Assembly (NCBI RefSeq): GCF_900129565.1
Contig: NZ_FQWD01000001.1
Span: 186,001 to 250,000 of the forward strand
DNA from: Marisediminitalea aggregata
GTDB lineage: Bacteria > Pseudomonadota > Gammaproteobacteria > Enterobacterales > Alteromonadaceae
Direction of reading: 5' to 3'
DNA: 64,000 nt
The position numbers and the translations under genes were made by a program. The notes below the pieces were generated by a model. That model saw only the letters and a list, made by a program, of their open reading frames with translations, did no database searches and had not been told where the DNA came from. Positions 28,244-37,127 of the stretch are shown one piece after another (positions within the stretch are counted from its first letter, which is position 1; each line of letters starts with the position of its first letter).

Positions 28244-29272
28244 ATGAAAGCGATAGGTTATAAAACTGCGGGCTCCATAGATGCAGCCAATGCACTAGAG
28301 GACATTGAACTGGATAAGCCAACAGCGACGGGCAGGGATATTCTGGTAAAGGTATCAGCCATTGCCGTAAACCCTGTTGATTTTAAAATTCGTCAGAATG
28401 TGTCCCCAACCGATGATGAGTTTAAAGTGTTGGGCTGGGATGCAGTAGGAGAAGTTGTCGCTACCGGCGAAGAAGCTCATCTATTTAATCATGGTGACAA
28501 GGTTTATTATGCCGGCGATCTGACTCGTCCTGGCAGCAACGCTGAGTACCAGCTTGTAGACGAGCGGCTAGTCGCTAAAAAACCGGCTTCCATCTCTGAC
28601 GCCGAAGCCGCAGCCATGCCACTAACCAGCATCACGGCCTGGGAACTGTTATTTGAACGCCTGGCCATTCCCAGAAGCTCAAACTCAAAAGCGACCTCGC
28701 CGGACGTGCTGTTGGTAGTTGGGGCATCTGGTGGCGTTGGCTCCATTTTAATCCAGTATGCCAAGGCACTGACAAACGCGGTCGTTATTGCGACGGCTTC
28801 TCGCCCATCTACACAAAAATGGGTGAAGGAATTGGGCGCAGATTTCGTTATTGATCACAGCCAATCCCTGGTTGAACAGATCAATGCACTGGAAATCGGG
28901 CCGGTGACTCACGTTGCCAGCCTGACACATACAAATTCATACCTCGAAGCCTATGTAGATGTTCTAAAACCCATGGGCAAAATCGCGTTAATCGATGATC
29001 CAGAGACGCTCGACGTTAAAAAGCTCAAAGCCAAAAGTATCTCACTACATTGGGAGTTTATGTTCACACGCTCAATGTTTAGTACTGACGACATGATAGT
29101 GCAACATCAACTGCTCACTGAGACCGCCGAACTCATTGACCAGGGCATCATCAAGTCGACCTTAAACCAAACGATGGGAAGTATTAATGCTCACAATTTG
29201 CGCGAGGCACATCGCTTGTTGGAGTCCGGTAAGGCCATAGGTAAAATTGTGCTTGAAGGCTTTGATAGCTGA
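28244..29272 (+). CDS. Zinc-independent alcohol dehydrogenase/quinone reductase family protein
   Basis: A 342-residue medium-chain oxidoreductase. The N-terminal GroES-like fold includes ILVKVSAIAVNPVDFKIR, where the catalytic zinc cysteine of true alcohol dehydrogenases is replaced, and GWDAVGEVVATGEE. The NADPH-binding motif is VVGASGGVGSILIQYAKAL. The length and lack of zinc ligands fit the NADPH-dependent quinone or enone reductase branch. The likely role is detoxification of quinones or reactive carbonyls under control of the divergent LysR protein. It is the last chromosomal gene before the tRNA-Phe remnants. Confidence 0.9.
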   Translation: MKAIGYKTAGSIDAANALEDIELDKPTATGRDILVKVSAIAVNPVDFKIRQNVSPTDDEFKVLGWDAVGEVVATGEEAHLFNHGDKVYYAGDLTRPGSNAEYQLVDERLVAKKPASISDAEAAAMPLTSITAWELLFERLAIPRSSNSKATSPDVLLVVGASGGVGSILIQYAKALTNAVVIATASRPSTQKWVKELGADFVIDHSQSLVEQINALEIGPVTHVASLTHTNSYLEAYVDVLKPMGKIALIDDPETLDVKKLKAKSISLHWEFMFTRSMFSTDDMIVQHQLLTETAELIDQGIIKSTLNQTMGSINAHNLREAHRLLESGKAIGKIVLEGFDS

Positions 29273-29387
29273 TTTAGCGCCAAACAGCTTAACGGGTATG
29301 CCACCAGCGCATACCCGTATAAATACTAATTAACATAAGACTAATCAACCTCACACCCTATCGCTACCTGCAGCACCTTTTAGCTCT

Positions 29388-29467
29388 AAAAATCCCGATC
29401 ATGTCTGTTCAGGGCTTCTGTGTAATGGTGCCTCGACCCGGGGTCGTAACTCACGGTTACCGGCAGG
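29388..29467 (-). repeat. Degenerate tRNA-Phe 3' end and terminator, copy 1
   Basis: This 80-base unit repeats at 29501-29580 with an offset of 113 bases. On the minus strand it reads as a decayed T arm, the acceptor strand with CCA (CGGGTCGAGGCACCA), and then a weakened hairpin corresponding to the real tRNA-Phe terminator near 43541. The 5' part of a tRNA is absent. It is a scar of a former tRNA-Phe copy or of an earlier insertion. Confidence 0.7.
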
Positions 29468-29500
29468 GATATGCTCTTTCATTTTTCTTAAGCTGAAACA

Positions 29501-29580
29501 AAAAACCCCGACCATTTCTGATCAGGGCTTCTGTGTAATGGTGCCTCGACCCGGGGTCGCAACTCACGGTTACCGGCAGG
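29501..29580 (-). repeat. Degenerate tRNA-Phe 3' end and terminator, copy 2
   Basis: Second 80-base unit, nearly identical to the unit at 29388 apart from a handful of substitutions. It contains the same acceptor/CCA stretch followed by a decayed terminator (ACCATTTCTGATCAGGGCT). It matches the sequence following the intact tRNA-Phe at 43576 closely in the portion TCAGGGCTTCTGTGTAATGG. Confidence 0.7.
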
Positions 29581-29581
29581 T

Positions 29582-29597
29582 GACACGCTAGCGTGTC
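29582..29597. repeat. 16-bp perfect palindrome
   Basis: GACACGCTAGCGTGTC directly follows the second tRNA remnant. It could be a hairpin left from a terminator, or a protein-binding site. It lies in the 543-base noncoding stretch 29273-29815, which otherwise holds the tRNA remnants, one terminator and the left attachment site. Confidence 0.4.
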
Positions 29598-29627
29598 CCG
29601 ATAATCACAATTTTTGACACTTGGATC

Positions 29628-29655
29628 AAAAAAGCCTCGCACTTTCGTGCGAGGC
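29628..29655 (-). terminator. Terminator hairpin beside the left attachment site
   Basis: Nine-base stem GCCTCGCAC / GTGCGAGGC with loop TTTC; a run of T follows on the minus strand (AAAAAA at 29628-29633 on the plus strand). It follows the displaced tRNA-Phe 3' end and probably terminated the tRNA before the island moved in. Confidence 0.75.
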
Positions 29656-29662
29656 TTCTAAG

Positions 29663-29710
29663 AATGGTGCCTCGACCCGGGATCGAACCAGGGACACGCG
29701 GATTTTCAAT
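29663..29710 (-). repeat. Left attachment site (attL), displaced tRNA-Phe 3' part
   Basis: This 48-base stretch is identical to 43574-43621. It contains the tRNA-Phe sequence from the CCA end back into the anticodon loop, plus two flanking bases. The identity stops at 29711, where the tRNA should continue. It marks the left end of the integrated element. Confidence 0.9.
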
Positions 29711-29815
29711 AGACAGCTTAGCCATAAAAATGATATAAATCAAAAACCTAATTAAAACATAAAATAGCTTTGCAAATTCTTTGCAAATCAACATATAACC
29801 TGTTCTACTAGCAGC

Positions 29816-31174
29816 ATGGCTAAACAGATTGCTAGACATGACATAAACGACACGCTGTACATCTTCAAACAAGATAACAGCGAACGTTGGTATGCGCGAT
29901 TTGTACTGTTCAATACGTGGTACTGCAAATCAACTAAAAAGAAAGATAAAGACGAAGCCATCGCTATGGCACATCGAATATTTCTCGACCACGAAATCCG
30001 AATCGAAACCAATACGCTAGTTCAAAGCAAAAGATTCCGGTATGTAGCGGAAAGAGTTATTGAAAAACTTGAACGAGAGCTTAATGTCACCTCTCCTGAA
30101 AAACCCAAGGAACGAATCCCTGAGACCTTGATTGACTTTATAGAGAGCCAGGAAGGGAACAAAAATACCGAAAAGAAATTTCGTCATGACTACTCCCTAG
30201 CTCTCCGCAAATATCACATCCCCTACTTTGACAGAACATACGTTACATCGATAGACCAAGACGCCATTAAACAGTTTGATTTATGGCGTGAGAAACAATT
30301 CGGTCGAACGCCAGCATCCTCGACCTTAAAAACTCACAACGCTGCGCTTAACTTAGTGTTTAAAGAAGCTATTGAACACAAATGGATGATTCCGATACAA
30401 GTGCCAGTATTGTCGTCGAAAGGTAAATCAGGAACACGTCGAGCCGCTTTTTCAGAAGAAGAGTATGATGCTGTAATTGATGGTATTTACGAAAGTGAAC
30501 GTAACGCTCACACCGAGAAGACAAGGCAAATCAGAGAGCTGCTTTATGATTACTGTGAGATTGCAGTAAATACCGGCATCCGTCCGGGCACAGAGATGGA
30601 AAGCATCACCTGGGGTGATATAGAACTAAAAGCCCAAGGAAGTAAAGCACAGTTCTTTATCAACGTACGCAAAGGTAAAACAACTAAACACACTGGCACA
30701 CGAAAAATCGTCTGCAAAAAAGATGTCATTGGCGCGATATCCCGACTCCGCGAACGGTTTCCACATAGAACACCAAGTCAAAAATTATTCCGATTGGCTA
30801 ACGGTGAAACAACACCACAGTTAGGCAAGGCATTTGAAAAGGTTCTTCAGAATAACAACCTTAAAACGCATTCAGATGTACCAAGGACACTATACTCGTT
30901 ACGCCACACATACATTACATGGCAACTGCTGGCAGGCACAAGCATGGACGTTATTGCTAAACAGTGTGGTACTAGTGTTGCTATGATTGAACAACATTAC
31001 AGTCATGTAAGACCTGAAATGTTTGCCGACGAATTATCAGGTGTAACTTTCGATAAAACTAAGCCAAAGCCCGTTTCGAACAAAACACTAGAAAGGCGAG
31101 CTAAGAGTGCTGAACGCGACGAAAAACGTTTTAAAGAATGGGCGGCAGAGTACAAGAAACGTGGTTGTATTTAA
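29816..31174 (+). CDS. int: Tyrosine-recombinase integrase of the island
   Basis: A 452-residue site-specific recombinase. The N-terminal 200 residues include arm-type and core DNA-binding helices. The C-terminal catalytic domain carries arginine R256 (NTGIRPGTE), the second arginine R363 in LYSLRHTYITW, and the nucleophile Y395 in IEQHYSHVRPEM. The first histidine of the usual HxxR box is replaced by Y360, and the box before the tyrosine reads CGTS; both variants occur in island integrases. The gene starts 106 bases inside the left attachment site and reads into the island, the common layout for tRNA-targeting elements. All catalytic positions look usable. Confidence 0.93.
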   Translation: MAKQIARHDINDTLYIFKQDNSERWYARFVLFNTWYCKSTKKKDKDEAIAMAHRIFLDHEIRIETNTLVQSKRFRYVAERVIEKLERELNVTSPEKPKERIPETLIDFIESQEGNKNTEKKFRHDYSLALRKYHIPYFDRTYVTSIDQDAIKQFDLWREKQFGRTPASSTLKTHNAALNLVFKEAIEHKWMIPIQVPVLSSKGKSGTRRAAFSEEEYDAVIDGIYESERNAHTEKTRQIRELLYDYCEIAVNTGIRPGTEMESITWGDIELKAQGSKAQFFINVRKGKTTKHTGTRKIVCKKDVIGAISRLRERFPHRTPSQKLFRLANGETTPQLGKAFEKVLQNNNLKTHSDVPRTLYSLRHTYITWQLLAGTSMDVIAKQCGTSVAMIEQHYSHVRPEMFADELSGVTFDKTKPKPVSNKTLERRAKSAERDEKRFKEWAAEYKKRGCI

Positions 31175-31425
31175 CTATAACTCGCCAGTCAAAGATAAAC
31201 ACGCCTCTTAATTTCATAGGATTCATTCAGTTTAATTTATCTTATTTTCATCATTATAAAAAAATAAAAACATTTTAAATCAGAATCTTACGCGACAACT
31301 TATCTGTAATAATTTCCGTTTACTTAATATCTATTAAACAAAAACTATTATAGAGATTTGAGATAAGCAAATATCGGATCTCATCGATTATCTTACTAAA
31401 GGCACAACCTTGGGAAGGATAATCA

Positions 31426-33726
31426 ATGAAAATTCTATATGTCGAACAGTCAGAACGACAATTTGATCACTTTAAACGAAATATAAATGCTAATAGTAAA
31501 TTCAAATCAAACTTAAAAGTTTTTACAACACTGCTTTTGGCTAATTTCATTTTAAGTCCAGAGCAAGTGAACGCTGAGGAGATGGTAGAAAGTATCGTCG
31601 TGACAGCAACTAGAAAAGCAGAATCTATACTAAGTGTACCAATAGCAATAGATACTTTGTCTGCGGGGAAAATTGAATCATTTGATGTAGACACTACTAA
31701 TGATCTGAGTTCATATTTTCCGGGAGTAGAAATACGAGCGGTGTCTTCATCTGAACAGGCGAAAGCGTGGATTAGAGGGTCTGGCAGTATAGATTTTGCG
31801 TCAAACACCAATCCAACTGTAGGTGTTTACATAGACGATGTTTATCTCCCAAATACGTTCCAACATACCGCTCCTATTTTCGATCTTGAAAGAATTGAAG
31901 TATTGAAAGGCCCACAAGGTACCCGCTATGGGCGGAATGTAACAGGTGGACTAATAAAATATGTTACCGCTAAGCCAGAAGATACTTTCTCCGGCTATTT
32001 TGATTTAGGTGTTGGATCTTTCAATGAAATTAAAAGTGCAGGAGCTATTACTGGACCTATATCAGAAACAACCAACTTTCGATTTGCCTACAAATACGTA
32101 AATGATGATGGGTGGGCTTCAAGCCGGGCATCTGAACCGAAGGGCGATGGTTTTCCGGGTACACTTAAAAACAATAGCCTTAACGCTGAAAATTTACTTG
32201 CAACGAGATTATTACTTGATTGGAATCCGTCAACGCTATTTAACTACGAGTTAATGATACATTCTATGCGTCGTAGAGCTGACGGCGGAACATTTCAGTA
32301 TGTAGGTATAGTAGACCCCGTAACTTATGAGCCAACTTGTGACCCTCGTTCGAGAATTGATTGCATCGATTACTTAGGTTATCGAGATTCTGACGGCGTT
32401 GGTGAGAGGGGGGATACCAGTGCTGGTGACCATGACTTTTTCGGCGATGCAAACTCTGACTCATATGGCCTCTACGGAAAATTAAACTATGATTTTCCTG
32501 CATTCAGCGTTAAACATATTATCGCATTTGACCGATTTAAAAGAGATAGTCAGTATGATGCCGATGGCGGCGCATATATGCTTTCTAATAATTACTATAA
32601 ATCTAATTTCAAAACGGCTTCATCAGAATTTCAGATAACTTCAAATGCACAAGATGAGTTTGATTGGGATCTCGGATTATATATATCATCTGATGAACTG
32701 TCCGCAGACAATAAGTACGTTTTCTTTGGCCTAGAAACAGACCAAGAGTTTTATCAGAAACAGCTATCCAAGGCCATATACGGCAACTTAAAATATCCTT
32801 TAACATCAGGGTTGTATTTTCTATCTGGGCTTAGATACACAAATGATTCTGTTTACTTTGATCATTACAGTATTAGACCTACAGCACTCGATTTTGCCCC
32901 CGGAGATGTAGAAGGGTCTATATCAGATCAGACTTTTACTGATATTTCCTGGACCATTGGACTTCAGCAAGAAATTTCTGAAAATACAATGCTCTATTCT
33001 ACTGTAAGCAATGGTTACAAGAGTGGTGGTGCCGGAGCAGGATTCGGAGATCCTGGCGAATTTAATAGCTACAAGCCAGAGGATTTAATGGCCTATGAAG
33101 TAGGGTTTAAGTCATCATTGTTTGCAGGAAGAGTTGTCTTAGATACCGCTTTTTACTACTACGATTATAGGGATATCCACGTTTTTGATGTTACATCCAA
33201 TCAATTCGGTGGTCAGAACTTTATAGTAACTAATGCTAGTAAGGGAATTTATAAAGGAGGCGAAATAGGAGCAAATATAAATCTTAATGATTATAACTCT
33301 ATTAACCTAGGGTTATCATTTATACACGCGAAATATACCGATTTTATAAGTGCGAATGGCGAAAACCTATCAGGTAATGATGTTCCTTTCGCGCCTCCAT
33401 TGAAAGTAGTTATTTCATATGACTCTTGGTGGAATCTATTCTCTGACTGGGAAACAAACCTCAATTTACGCGTTAGCTATACTGACCGCGTCTTTCACGA
33501 TGTTAGAAATAATCCTCTATTAACAGCAGATTCTTATTTTTTATCTGATATTGCGCTATCAACAACCAGAAATGATGGAAAGTACAAATACTCTATTTCT
33601 ATCAACAACCTAACGGACGAACAATACAGAGTTCAATCTTTTGATTTTATAGAATTTGGCTCAGTGACACATGTCCCCAACAAGCCCCGAAATATATCAA
33701 TAAAATTTAAATACAGCTTTGAATAA
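31426..33726 (+). CDS. TonB-dependent receptor of the island cassette
   Basis: A 766-residue outer-membrane receptor with a long N-terminal lead before the hydrophobic segment (VFTTLLLANFILSPEQVNA), a TonB box in ESIVVTATRK, a plug with IEVLKGPQGTRYGRNVTGG, and a barrel ending IKFKYSFE. The subtype (VTATRKAESILSVPIAIDTLS) resembles receptors abundant in sphingomonads and cellvibrios that import organic substrates rather than iron. No Fur-like box precedes it. A GGAAGG ribosome site lies ahead of the ATG. The stop is 11 bases before the first oxygenase start, so the four genes to 36130 probably form one operon. The imported compound is unknown. Confidence 0.9.
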   Translation: MKILYVEQSERQFDHFKRNINANSKFKSNLKVFTTLLLANFILSPEQVNAEEMVESIVVTATRKAESILSVPIAIDTLSAGKIESFDVDTTNDLSSYFPGVEIRAVSSSEQAKAWIRGSGSIDFASNTNPTVGVYIDDVYLPNTFQHTAPIFDLERIEVLKGPQGTRYGRNVTGGLIKYVTAKPEDTFSGYFDLGVGSFNEIKSAGAITGPISETTNFRFAYKYVNDDGWASSRASEPKGDGFPGTLKNNSLNAENLLATRLLLDWNPSTLFNYELMIHSMRRRADGGTFQYVGIVDPVTYEPTCDPRSRIDCIDYLGYRDSDGVGERGDTSAGDHDFFGDANSDSYGLYGKLNYDFPAFSVKHIIAFDRFKRDSQYDADGGAYMLSNNYYKSNFKTASSEFQITSNAQDEFDWDLGLYISSDELSADNKYVFFGLETDQEFYQKQLSKAIYGNLKYPLTSGLYFLSGLRYTNDSVYFDHYSIRPTALDFAPGDVEGSISDQTFTDISWTIGLQQEISENTMLYSTVSNGYKSGGAGAGFGDPGEFNSYKPEDLMAYEVGFKSSLFAGRVVLDTAFYYYDYRDIHVFDVTSNQFGGQNFIVTNASKGIYKGGEIGANINLNDYNSINLGLSFIHAKYTDFISANGENLSGNDVPFAPPLKVVISYDSWWNLFSDWETNLNLRVSYTDRVFHDVRNNPLLTADSYFLSDIALSTTRNDGKYKYSISINNLTDEQYRVQSFDFIEFGSVTHVPNKPRNISIKFKYSFE

Positions 33727-33736
33727 GGAAGAAAAA

Positions 33737-34744
33737 ATGGATTATTTAGATGTACCTGTAATTGACTTTTCAAATGCATATTCTGAAAAAATAAATGAAA
33801 GATTTAAGTTAGCAGAAGAAATAGGAAATGTTGTTACAAACATTGGTTTCTTAGTACTGTCAAACCATGGTGTAAACCTAGATGTAGTTAAAAAAGCTCA
33901 ACAACAGGTTTCTGCCTTCTTTTCACTCCCTACTGATAAAAAGAAAGAATTCTCGCCTAAGAGTAAATCCTACTATCGGGGGTACTTTGGCATGGAGACT
34001 GGAAACCTTGGAGCTACATTAGGCGATAAAGAGGCTTTACCTGACTTGCGAGAATACTTCACGTTAAATAGGGAGTTAGGTCCCGCTTGTGACGATTATT
34101 ACAAAACAGGTTTGGCTCAAGAGATATTTATTCCGAATATTTGGCCCGACAATACATTACCTGAATTTAAAATAGCATTACTAGAATATTATCGAGAAAT
34201 GGAAGCTCTTGCTGAACGAATAATGAGAATGTTTGCATTATCTTTAGGAGTCGACGAATTCTGGTTTTCATCAAAAATTGATAAGCATATGACAAATCTA
34301 GTTGCTGCAAATTATCCAGAGCAGAAGAACTCATATTCTCCGTCTCAAATTCGAGCTGGCTCCCATACTGATTATGGTTCACTTACTATTCTTAAAGCAG
34401 AAAATAAGCCGGGACTTCAAGTTAAAAACAAATTAGGTGAATGGAAAGACGTGCCAATTGTTGACAATAGTTTTATTGTTAATCTGGGGGACTTGATGTC
34501 TTATTGGACTGGAGGTAAATGGGTTTCCAATATTCATCGCGTCATAAATCCTAAAACAAAGGACTCGAATTCCGATAGGCAATCAATAGTCTTTTTTCAC
34601 CAACCTAATTTTGATGCTGTCATCGAAACAATACCAGGATTAGAGAAATCATCAAAATATCCTACGACGACAGCTTATGAACATCTAATGTCAAAAATTA
34701 ACAAAATGAACAAAACATCAAAATTTAATGAGATTGGAGAATAA
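33737..34744 (+). CDS. Fe(II)/2-oxoglutarate-type oxygenase, isopenicillin N synthase family, first copy
   Basis: A 335-residue enzyme starting at the ATG at 33737, which has an AAGGAAG site; a TTG at 33719 overlaps the receptor gene and is less likely. The N-terminal DIOX_N-type region begins VPVIDFSN. The iron ligands are H210, D212 (SHTDYGS) and H267 (NIHRV), and R281/S283 (DRQS) would hold the 2-oxoglutarate carboxylate. All are intact. Such enzymes hydroxylate, desaturate or cleave small molecules using O2; the substrate is unknown. It is followed one base later by a second oxygenase of the same superfamily. Confidence 0.88.
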   Translation: MDYLDVPVIDFSNAYSEKINERFKLAEEIGNVVTNIGFLVLSNHGVNLDVVKKAQQQVSAFFSLPTDKKKEFSPKSKSYYRGYFGMETGNLGATLGDKEALPDLREYFTLNRELGPACDDYYKTGLAQEIFIPNIWPDNTLPEFKIALLEYYREMEALAERIMRMFALSLGVDEFWFSSKIDKHMTNLVAANYPEQKNSYSPSQIRAGSHTDYGSLTILKAENKPGLQVKNKLGEWKDVPIVDNSFIVNLGDLMSYWTGGKWVSNIHRVINPKTKDSNSDRQSIVFFHQPNFDAVIETIPGLEKSSKYPTTTAYEHLMSKINKMNKTSKFNEIGE

Positions 34745-34745
34745 T

Positions 34746-35723
34746 ATGATTATTTACGAACCACCAAAAGCACCAAATAAAATTCCTTTAATTGACATAA
34801 GTGACTTTTATTCTAATGATTTAGAAAAGCAAAAATCAATTGCGTGGGAGCTACATAAAGCGGCTCGTGAAACTGGATTTTTCTATGTGGAAGGACATAA
34901 AGTCCCATTAGCATTAATGGATGCGCAACTCGATTTGGCAAAGAAGTATTTTTCTCAACCAGATGATGTGAAAATGGAATGTTACTCCAAAAATTGGGAA
35001 ATTGTACGTGGGTATGAACCTGTAGCTGCGCAAGTTTTAGATGAAGGCTCCCCCGCAGACCTGAAAGAAGGTTTTGTTATCGGAAATGACCTGTCACCTT
35101 CGCACCCTTACGTCTCAAAAAAAGTGCCCAACTGTGGGCCTAATCAATGGCCTCACAGCCCAACAGGTTTTAAAGAACAATATAATGAGTATTTACATCA
35201 CGTTACAGGCTTAGCTAAAGATCTGATAGAAATACTCGCTTTGTCTCTTAACCTACCCCGAGACTATTTCGCTGAAGGACTTGACGAACCAATGATTTTT
35301 TCTAGGTTATTACATTATCCTGAGCAGCTAAATCATGGAGAGAAGAATCAATTAGGAGCTGGTGCACATACAGATTGGGGAATGCTCACAGTTTTGTTAC
35401 AGGACGATATTGGTGGGCTGGAAGTGCAAAATGCGGCTGGAGACTGGCTAACGGCTCCTCCTATACCAGGTACATTTGTAGTTAATTTGGGAGAAATGAT
35501 CAAAGTACTAACTAATGGTCTTTATCACTCGAATATGCATAGGGTTTTGAACAATAATTCAGGCCGGTCACGTTATTCATGCCCAACATTTTTTGACCCT
35601 GATTATTTTTATGAAGTGTCCTGTGTATCTACGTGTATGCCAAAAGATAATAATCCAGATTATCAACCAACCACCGTTGGTAAACACATTGCGTACATGT
35701 ATAGCAAAACATATGGTCTTTGA
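34746..35723 (+). CDS. Fe(II)/2-oxoglutarate-type oxygenase, second copy
   Basis: A 325-residue enzyme. I take the ATG at 34746, with GGAG just ahead and one base after the previous stop. The iron ligands are H208, D210 (AHTDWGM) and H265 (NMHRV), with R276/S278 (RYS) for the co-substrate. It is clearly diverged from its neighbour, so the pair is not a recent duplication and probably acts in successive steps or on different substrates. The N-terminus (KIPLIDISDFYS) and the segment WEIVRGYEPVAAQVLDEG resemble fungal and plant-like members of the family. Oxidation of a compound brought in by the adjacent receptor is the simplest reading. Confidence 0.88.
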   Translation: MIIYEPPKAPNKIPLIDISDFYSNDLEKQKSIAWELHKAARETGFFYVEGHKVPLALMDAQLDLAKKYFSQPDDVKMECYSKNWEIVRGYEPVAAQVLDEGSPADLKEGFVIGNDLSPSHPYVSKKVPNCGPNQWPHSPTGFKEQYNEYLHHVTGLAKDLIEILALSLNLPRDYFAEGLDEPMIFSRLLHYPEQLNHGEKNQLGAGAHTDWGMLTVLLQDDIGGLEVQNAAGDWLTAPPIPGTFVVNLGEMIKVLTNGLYHSNMHRVLNNNSGRSRYSCPTFFDPDYFYEVSCVSTCMPKDNNPDYQPTTVGKHIAYMYSKTYGL

Positions 35724-35743
35724 AATAATATAGTGAATTAAAA

Positions 35744-36130
35744 ATGAACTCCTTGTCTTATTTAAATATATTTTCGAAAGATATCGAACGCCTTAGTAAA
35801 TTTTATTGTGATGTTTTTGGATTTAAAGAAATAGAAGAAAGTAGATCAAATTATTTCATAGGCTTTGATACTGGTGTATCGAAGTTAGGGTTTAGTAGTT
35901 TTGACGCTTACGATTTGTTAGATATCCCGAAACCGGTAAATGAAGTAAAGGAAACCCACCACGTAATTACATTTGAAGCAAATAATATTCAAGAGGTTGA
36001 CGAATTAACTGAAAAATCCATTGCTAACGGTGCAACACTCCTAAAATCGCCATTCAATACCTATTACGGATGGTATCAGAGTGTTTTACAAGACATTGAT
36101 GGTAACGTTTACAGAATATCAACCATGTAA
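35744..36130 (+). CDS. VOC (glyoxalase/dioxygenase superfamily) protein
   Basis: A 128-residue single-domain protein with two beta-alpha-beta-beta-beta modules: it opens SLSYLNIFSKDIERLSKFYC and closes with VLQDIDGNVYRI, the conserved VOC ends. The metal-binding positions are unclear: the usual first-strand histidine is an asparagine (YLNIFS), while HHVITFE in the second module gives possible ligands. It could be an isomerase, lyase, ring-cleaving enzyme or binding protein. It lies 20 bases after the second oxygenase and ends the operon before a terminator. The function is presumably tied to the oxygenases' product. Confidence 0.75.
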   Translation: MNSLSYLNIFSKDIERLSKFYCDVFGFKEIEESRSNYFIGFDTGVSKLGFSSFDAYDLLDIPKPVNEVKETHHVITFEANNIQEVDELTEKSIANGATLLKSPFNTYYGWYQSVLQDIDGNVYRISTM

Positions 36131-36174
36131 GACATAGCCACCGAAACGTTGATTATTAAGTTTATGATAAGATA

Positions 36175-36205
36175 GGCGGCTTAATTTATTTTGCCGCCAT
36201 TTTTG
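36175..36205 (+). terminator. Terminator at the end of the oxygenase operon
   Basis: Stem GGCGGC / GCCGCC with a 12-base AT loop, followed by ATTTTT, 45 bases after the VOC stop codon. Confidence 0.65.
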
Positions 36206-36296
36206 ACAGAATCATATTCCGAAACCCAAAGTTAACAGATTCATATTGAAGTCATAATCATTACTAAAGAAGAGCAAAGGCTTCATGCAAATATCT

Positions 36297-37127
36297 TTAT
36301 ACAGCAGCGTTATTGTAAGTTTGTTCGCTACAAATTTGAGTATAATTATATCTACGTGTTAACCTTCTTATCTCGGTCGGAGTTCTTTTGAATTGCTCTT
36401 TTATAGCTCTAGAAAAGTGTTGTTGATTTTTAAACCCGCAAATTTCTGATATTTCTAATACTGAATAGTCTTCTTCAGTTAAAAGTTGATAGGCCTTATT
36501 GACTCTTTCTGTCCAGATGTACTTCGCGATGCTTAACCCTATATTTTTCTTAAAAATACTATTCATAAATGCGTAGGAATACTTTAAATCTTCGCTCACC
36601 GATTTAGCAGAAATATCCGAAACTAGATTTCTGTTGATATATTTAAGGCACTCCCTTACTGGTAAAGGGAGAGGCGACTTGAATTCTTCCTCTTCGATTT
36701 CATTCACAAACTCGTTAAACAAAGTCTGACCGTAAGAGTCCCGAAGAATCGATGCATTTACCGAATCGGTATACTCAACTTCTAATGCGGACTGAAAAAT
36801 AAAATCTAATTTTTCAGTGGTTGATATTGTATATTGTGATGATATTAATGAGGGTAATTGAGAATGGCCTTGTAACTTAACGTTGCACCAACGTACTCTG
36901 TGACTTGTTTCTGCAGGATAAATGTATTCGAGTTTTTGTTTTGCTATGATTAACGACGTTTCACCTTTTCTCAGAATATAATCTTGTTCATCTATTTTTA
37001 CAATACAATCACCTTCAAACAATTGTACGAGCTGAATAACGAGGCCATTTACAGGTCCATACGTACCATAATAGCGGAAGGTAGCTTCTCCAAAATCAAA
37101 TGATTTAAAGTTTCTCAATAATTGCAT
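36297..37127 (-). CDS. AraC-family transcription regulator of the island cassette
   Basis: A 276-residue regulator. The N-terminal 160 residues would be the effector-binding cupin-like domain (EGDCIVKIDEQDYILRKGET). The C-terminal 100 residues carry the two helix-turn-helix units of the AraC type (LVSDISAKSVSEDLKYSYAF, then VLEISEICGFKNQQHFSRAI and KRTPTEIRRL). It is convergent with the operon ending at 36130 and is the only regulator in the cassette, so it probably senses the imported compound or a product and controls the receptor/oxygenase operon. It is AT-rich like the rest of the island. Confidence 0.88.
   Translation of the reverse strand: MQLLRNFKSFDFGEATFRYYGTYGPVNGLVIQLVQLFEGDCIVKIDEQDYILRKGETSLIIAKQKLEYIYPAETSHRVRWCNVKLQGHSQLPSLISSQYTISTTEKLDFIFQSALEVEYTDSVNASILRDSYGQTLFNEFVNEIEEEEFKSPLPLPVRECLKYINRNLVSDISAKSVSEDLKYSYAFMNSIFKKNIGLSIAKYIWTERVNKAYQLLTEEDYSVLEISEICGFKNQQHFSRAIKEQFKRTPTEIRRLTRRYNYTQICSEQTYNNAAV

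Noticed and set aside
29388..29580. Possible CRISPR-like or tandem repeat array
   Set aside because: Only two units with 80-bp length, and the repeat is derived from the tRNA-Phe 3' end and its terminator; there are no spacers or cas genes.
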